From Pseudonocardia sp. (lineage in GTDB: Bacteria; Actinomycetota; Actinomycetes; Mycobacteriales; Pseudonocardiaceae): a DNA stretch of 7,882 nucleotides. Position numbers and translations under genes: made by a program. Below, piece by piece: positions 5,219 through 7,882 of this stretch (positions are counted from its first letter, which is position 1; the number at the start of each line of letters is the position of its first letter). Below the pieces are notes generated by a model, which did not search any database, was not told where the DNA came from, and saw nothing but the letters and a program-made list of their open reading frames with translations. The stretch lies in the NCBI GenBank assembly GCA_030453005.1, contig JAKDLE010000108.1:1-7882 (forward strand), in the 5' to 3' direction.

Positions 5219-5874
5219 GGGACGACGTGGCCGTGCACCAGCCGGGTGAGCGCGGCCCCGAGCGCGTGCCGCTCGTCGCCGAGGCGGACCCACCGCGGCC
5301 CGCCGAAGGGCGCCTGCTCCTCCACCGTGAGCACCACACCCGGGAGGACGCCGAGCTCGCCGAGATAGCGCAGTGCGGCGCTGTCGCGGTCGGACACGCG
5401 CTCGACGTGGAACCGCGCTCCGGGCGTCACGCCGTCGAGCGGGGTGCCCCGGCCCTCCACGTGCGGGCCCTCGCGCGGGGGGATCGGGTCACCGTGCGGA
5501 TCGTGCGTGGGGTGGTCGAGCGCGGAGTCGATGCGCTCCTCCAGACGGTCCGACAGCGCGTGCTCCAGCAGCTCGGCCTCCGCGTGCACCTCGTCCCACG
5601 GCACGTCGAGGACCCGGGCGAGGAACGTCTCCAACAGACGGTGGCGACGCACCACGCGCAACGCGGCGAGCTCACCGGCCGTGGTGAGCCGCAGGGAGCC
5701 CTCCGGCCGGACGAGCAGGTCGCCGTCCTCGAGCCGCTTGAGCATGGCCGAGACCGAGGGGGACGACACGCCGAGCTCCGAGGCGAGCGTGCCGGTGGTG
5801 ACCACCTCGCCCAGGTGGGCGAGCTTGTAGATGGCCTTGAGGTAGTCCTCGGTGGCCCGGGACATCGTCACCAT
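5215..5874 (-). CDS. mntR: DtxR-family, probably manganese-responsive, regulator (MntR-like)
   Basis: A 219-residue three-domain regulator. It has a winged HTH (about 5-65: [31 protein letters not shown]), a dimerisation/metal domain (70-130: [37 protein letters not shown]) and a C-terminal SH3-like FeoA domain (about 148-219). Aligned by eye with IdeR, the primary-site M10 and C102 are replaced by D10 and E101, the residues that give Bacillus MntR (D8, E99) its manganese preference. H78, E82, H97, E104 and H105 match the remaining ligands. It should repress Mn uptake or activate Mn efflux genes when Mn is ample; no transporter gene lies in the window. The start at 5874 is favoured over M4 (5865) because TACGCT (5882-5887) lies 7 nt upstream, giving a leaderless mRNA. 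The TAA shares bases with the ddl TAG. Confidence 0.92.
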   Translation of the reverse strand: MVTMSRATEDYLKAIYKLAHLGEVVTTGTLASELGVSSPSVSAMLKRLEDGDLLVRPEGSLRLTTAGELAALRVVRRHRLLETFLARVLDVPWDEVHAEAELLEHALSDRLEERIDSALDHPTHDPHGDPIPPREGPHVEGRGTPLDGVTPGARFHVERVSDRDSAALRYLGELGVLPGVVLTVEEQAPFGGPRWVRLGDERHALGAALTRLVHGHVVP

Positions 5875-5881
5875 GACCGGA

Positions 5882-5887
5882 AGCGTA
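5882..5887 (-). promoter_or_regulatory. Putative -10 box of the mntR-like gene (TACGCT)
   Basis: On the minus strand TACGCT, a TANNNT match, ends 7 nt before the ATG at 5874, and no Shine-Dalgarno sequence intervenes. This supports a leaderless transcript starting at the ATG. A -35 element is not evident. I saw no clear dyad for metal-dependent autoregulation in the 74-bp gap at 5875-5948. Confidence 0.45.
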
Positions 5888-5948
5888 GCCGGCGGAGCGC
5901 GGTTCGGCGGCTCGGTGTGGCAGGTCGAACTCTCGCCACTCCGCCGGG

Positions 5949-6506
5949 TCAGCGCACTGCGACGTCCGTGGCGGGCAGGGTGTCACGCAGCACGTCGGAC
6001 ACCGTCTGCAGGGGCCCGCTGCCCACGTCGGTGGGCGTGGTGAGCACCACGTAGACGGGCCGGTCGACGGCCACGTAGGTGACCACGACGGGGTTCGGGA
6101 CGCCGTCGTCGAGCTCCAGCCATCGCACCCCGTTGATCTCCAGGAGGGAGGAGCTGGGCGCCAGCTCCGTCGGGCGCGGCAGCCCGCAGCGCAGCACGAC
6201 GGGGCGGGGGGACGCGGCCCAGGCCCGCACGCCGGGCGGAGCAGGCTCGGCCAGTGGCCGGACCGGGAGCGTTGAACCGCCCGAGGGCAGGGCGCCCTCG
6301 AGGTTCGCGAGCACGGCGTCACACTGCGGGCCCGCGGCCTGCGGTGCCTCGACCGGAGGGGTGGCCAGCGGCGTCAGGTCCGGGGGAGGGGGCGCGCCCT
6401 CCGACGACCGTGCGGTGACCCCGATGCCCGCGACCACGATCGCCAGCAGCACCGGCAGCGCGATCGCGATCAGCATCGGCAGCGGCGGGCGGCGGGTGGC
6501 GGGCAT
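5949..6506 (-). CDS. DUF3515-family membrane-anchored or secreted protein
   Basis: A 185-residue protein with a short basic N-terminus (MPATRRPPLP), one hydrophobic segment (about 11-30, MLIAIALPVLLAIVVAGIGV) and a proline-rich linker (about 36-60). The compact extracytoplasmic domain after that has two cysteines, C62 and C107, which may form a disulfide. The texts QCDAVLANLEGALP, VVLRCGLPRPTEL, INGVRWLELD, VTYVAVDRPVYVVLTTP and LQTVSDVL match the DUF3515 family found in Actinobacteria. Rv2980, between ddlA and thiL in Mycobacterium tuberculosis, is a member. No LAGC-type lipobox is visible, so an anchor or a cleaved signal peptide is more likely than a lipoprotein. It begins 17 bp after the AsnC-domain gene, with a weak GGAG upstream, so the two are probably cotranscribed. 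Biochemical function is unknown. The constant position beside ddl hints at an envelope role, but that is only context. Confidence 0.85.
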   Translation of the reverse strand: MPATRRPPLPMLIAIALPVLLAIVVAGIGVTARSSEGAPPPPDLTPLATPPVEAPQAAGPQCDAVLANLEGALPSGGSTLPVRPLAEPAPPGVRAWAASPRPVVLRCGLPRPTELAPSSSLLEINGVRWLELDDGVPNPVVVTYVAVDRPVYVVLTTPTDVGSGPLQTVSDVLRDTLPATDVAVR

Positions 6507-6523
6507 GGCGGACGGCTCCGAGG

Positions 6524-6763
6524 TCAGGAGGAGAGGCGCACCACCGGGCAGGTGAGCGTGCGGGTGATGCCGTTGACGCCCTGCACCTGCGCCACGACGA
6601 GCTGCCCGAGGAGGTCGACGTCGTCGGCCTCCGCGCGGACGATGACGTCGTAGGGCCCGGTGACGTCCTCCGCCGAGATCACCCCCGTGATCCCGGCGAT
6701 CTCGGACGCCACGGCGGCCGCCTTCCCGACCTCCGTCTGGACCAGGATGTATGCCTGCACCAC
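6524..6763 (-). CDS. Stand-alone AsnC/Lrp-type ligand-binding (RAM) domain protein
   Basis: A 79-residue protein consisting only of the alpha-beta RAM/AsnC effector domain, without a helix-turn-helix. It reads MVQAYILVQTEVGKAAAVAS, then ITGVISAEDVTGPYDVIVRA, then VQGVNGITRTLTCPVVRL. The GPYDVIV and GITRTLTC phrases are the usual glycine turns that line the effector cleft between subunits, so the product probably forms oligomers that bind an amino acid or another small metabolite. GTG at 6761-6763 is preferred over the next GTG (6758-6760) because GAAGGGG lies 6 nt upstream. It is followed closely by the DUF3515 gene and is divergent from thiL with an 88-bp gap. The family is widespread next to thiL in Actinobacteria, as far as I recall. 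Its partner and ligand are unknown. It could modulate another protein rather than bind DNA. Confidence 0.85.
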   Translation of the reverse strand: MVQAYILVQTEVGKAAAVASEIAGITGVISAEDVTGPYDVIVRAEADDVDLLGQLVVAQVQGVNGITRTLTCPVVRLSS

Positions 6764-6840
6764 GTCGTGCCCCTTCCATTGCAGAGATTTCCGGAGACCT
6801 TCGCCGATGACGTGGCAAGGTCGGAGGCCGAACGTACCGG

Positions 6841-6846
6841 AGGAGG
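6841..6846 (+). promoter_or_regulatory. Shine-Dalgarno that fixes the TTG start of thiL
   Basis: AGGAGG, preceded by CGG, lies 5 nt before TTG at 6852-6854. It is the only strong ribosome-binding site in the region. It sets the thiL start 64 codons downstream of the first in-frame ATG at 6660, which would sit inside the oppositely oriented AsnC-domain gene. Confidence 0.8.
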
Positions 6847-6851
6847 CCCCG

Positions 6852-7838
6852 TTGCCCACATCGTCGCCCGACGCCGAGAGCGATGACACAGCGCGGGACA
6901 CCCTCGCCGGGGTCGGCGAGTTCGGGCTGATCACTCGCGTCACCGCGGGTCGCGCCCAGCCGCCCGGCACGCTGCTCGGTCCGGGGGACGACGCTGCGGT
7001 GGTCGCCGCGCCGGACGGGCGGGTCGTGGCCTGCACGGACGTGTTGGTGGAGGGAGTGCACTTCCGGCTCGACTGGTCTACCTCCGAGCAGGTGGGGCGC
7101 AAGGCGGCCGCGGCGAACCTGGCCGACGTCGCCGCGATGGGCGCGGTGCCCACGGCGCTGCTGGTGGGGCTCGCGTGTCCGCCGGACACCCCCGTGGCCA
7201 CCTGCGAGGCGCTCGCGAACGGGCTGTGGTCGGAGGCGGCGGTCGTGGGTGTCGGGGTCGTGGGCGGCGACGTGGCGTCGGCCACGCAGCTCGTGCTGTC
7301 GGTCACCGCGCTCGGGTCCCTTGAGGGCCGTGAGCCGGTGACGCGCGCCGGGGCCCGGCCCGGGGACGTCCTCGCCGTGTGCGGCCGGATCGGCTGGTCG
7401 GCGGCCGGGCTCGCGGTGCTGGGGCGTGGTTTCCGGTCCCCGGTCGCCGTGGTGGGTGCGCACCGGGTGCCCGAACCGCCCTACGCGGCCGGGCCGCAGG
7501 CCGCGCTCGCAGGCGCCACCGCCATGATCGACATCTCGGACGGGCTGCTCGCCGACCTCGGTCACGTCGCGCGGGCGTCGGGGGTGGTGGTGGACGTGCG
7601 GTCGGCGGCGTTCGAGGTGCCCGCTCGGCTCGCCGACGTCGGACGCGCGCTGGGCGTCGACCCGCTGCACTGGCTGCTCACCGGCGGCGAGGACCACGCA
7701 CTGGCCGCCACGTTCCCCGGCGCGCCGCCCGAGGGCTGGACCCCGGTCGGCGCCGTGCGCGAGGGGGCGGCGCAGGTGCTGGTGGACGGCCGTGTCTACG
7801 ACGGCGGCCCGACGGGCTGGGACCACTTCGCCCGCTGA
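6852..7838 (+). CDS. thiL: Thiamine-monophosphate kinase
   Basis: A 328-residue ATP-dependent kinase that phosphorylates thiamine monophosphate to thiamine diphosphate, the last step of cofactor synthesis; cytosolic. It belongs to the PurM/ThiL/SelD fold and has the family's usual length. Visible motifs are GEFGLITRV (22-30), LLGPGDDAAV (41-50, D46, D47), TDVLVEGVHF (62-71, D63), KAAAANLADVAAMGAVP (84-100, D92), VGGDV (137-141, D140), MIDISDGLLADLGH (225-238, D230) and LLTGGEDHAL (275-284). These acidic residues coordinate the Mg ions and nucleotide. Where many ThiL proteins read GGEDYEL, this one has GGEDHAL. The start is TTG, set by AGGAGG at 6841-6846. An upstream in-frame extension to 6660 is open but overlaps the opposite-strand AsnC-domain gene and lacks ThiL-like sequence. 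I see no TPP riboswitch in the 88-bp leader region, so control by thiamine is not evident here. Confidence 0.96.
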   Translation: MPTSSPDAESDDTARDTLAGVGEFGLITRVTAGRAQPPGTLLGPGDDAAVVAAPDGRVVACTDVLVEGVHFRLDWSTSEQVGRKAAAANLADVAAMGAVPTALLVGLACPPDTPVATCEALANGLWSEAAVVGVGVVGGDVASATQLVLSVTALGSLEGREPVTRAGARPGDVLAVCGRIGWSAAGLAVLGRGFRSPVAVVGAHRVPEPPYAAGPQAALAGATAMIDISDGLLADLGHVARASGVVVDVRSAAFEVPARLADVGRALGVDPLHWLLTGGEDHALAATFPGAPPEGWTPVGAVREGAAQVLVDGRVYDGGPTGWDHFAR

Positions 7839-7839
7839 G

Positions 7840-7856
7840 CTGACCCTGCTGGTCAG
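7840..7856. terminator. Small hairpin after thiL
   Basis: CTGACC (7840-7845) and GGTCAG (7851-7856) form a perfect 6-bp stem with a 5-nt loop, 2 bp after the thiL stop. Only TTCT follows, so it is a weak intrinsic terminator candidate at best. Confidence 0.35.
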
Positions 7857-7882
7857 TTCTCCGTGGCCCGGACCCTGGCTCG

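Noticed and set aside
4109..5293. 394-residue minus-strand frame opposite ddl
   Set aside because: A mirror-frame artefact of high third-position GC. It is rich in Gly/Arg/His/Asp without motifs and covers the whole of an unmistakable ddl.
6764..6851. TPP riboswitch upstream of thiL
   Set aside because: The gap is 88 bp, too short with the start site included. I could not find the conserved CUGAGA / ACCUGA-type core elements.
7853..7882. Possible C-terminal end of a convergent minus-strand gene (RARVRATEN then TGA)
   Set aside because: Nine codons and a stop in GC-rich DNA are not evidence. The same bases form the small hairpin after thiL.

Overview
The window is GC-rich chromosomal DNA with GTG/TTG starts, leaderless-type promoters and dispersed palindromic repeats. 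This fits a filamentous actinobacterium, most likely of the Pseudonocardiaceae. The right half carries an actinobacterial core neighbourhood: ddl, a DUF3515 secreted or anchored protein, a stand-alone AsnC/Lrp ligand-sensing domain and thiL. The related ddlA / Rv2980 / thiL order in Mycobacterium supports this. The genus assignment is inference from gene order and style, not from a search.

Layout. (1) 1-1663, minus strand: a decayed hydantoinase/oxoprolinase operon. hyuA has lost most of its N-terminal domain by an in-frame deletion, carries two frameshifts and a substitution in a nucleotide-binding motif. It then runs straight into the last ~35 codons of hyuB, so nearly all of hyuB is gone. 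A 57-bp palindromic repeat (44-100) abuts the remnant. (2) 1660-2316, minus: an intact FadR-type GntR regulator, overlapping the dead hyuA by ATGA. (3) 2423-3316, plus: an intact isocitrate lyase/PEP mutase-family C-C lyase, divergent from the regulator. The gap between them holds two copies of an operator-like sequence in opposite orientation. (4) 3318-3415: a four-unit inverted repeat, probably a bidirectional terminator. (5) 3436-4064, minus: a VapBC-type toxin-antitoxin pair with a near-consensus promoter, an embedded 12-bp palindrome and apparently leaderless antitoxin translation. (6) 4124-5218, plus: D-alanine-D-alanine ligase. (7) 5215-5874, minus: a DtxR-family regulator with manganese-type metal ligands, sharing stop-codon bases with ddl. 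(8) 5949-6506 and 6524-6763, minus: the DUF3515 protein and the small AsnC-type domain, probably cotranscribed. (9) 6852-7838, plus: thiL (thiamine-monophosphate kinase), from a TTG start with a perfect Shine-Dalgarno sequence.

Functionally, the left part looks like a former catabolic regulon: regulator plus HyuAB ring-opening/ATP-dependent hydrolase plus C-C lyase. Its first enzyme is destroyed while the regulator and lyase remain intact. The right part covers housekeeping functions: cell-wall dipeptide synthesis, manganese homeostasis and thiamine diphosphate synthesis. The VapBC pair lies between the two parts. I did not find a convincing wholly new system. The most unusual points are the multiply deleted hyuAB locus beside an intact regulator/lyase pair, the two compound inverted repeats, and the promoter arrangement between vapB and ddl.
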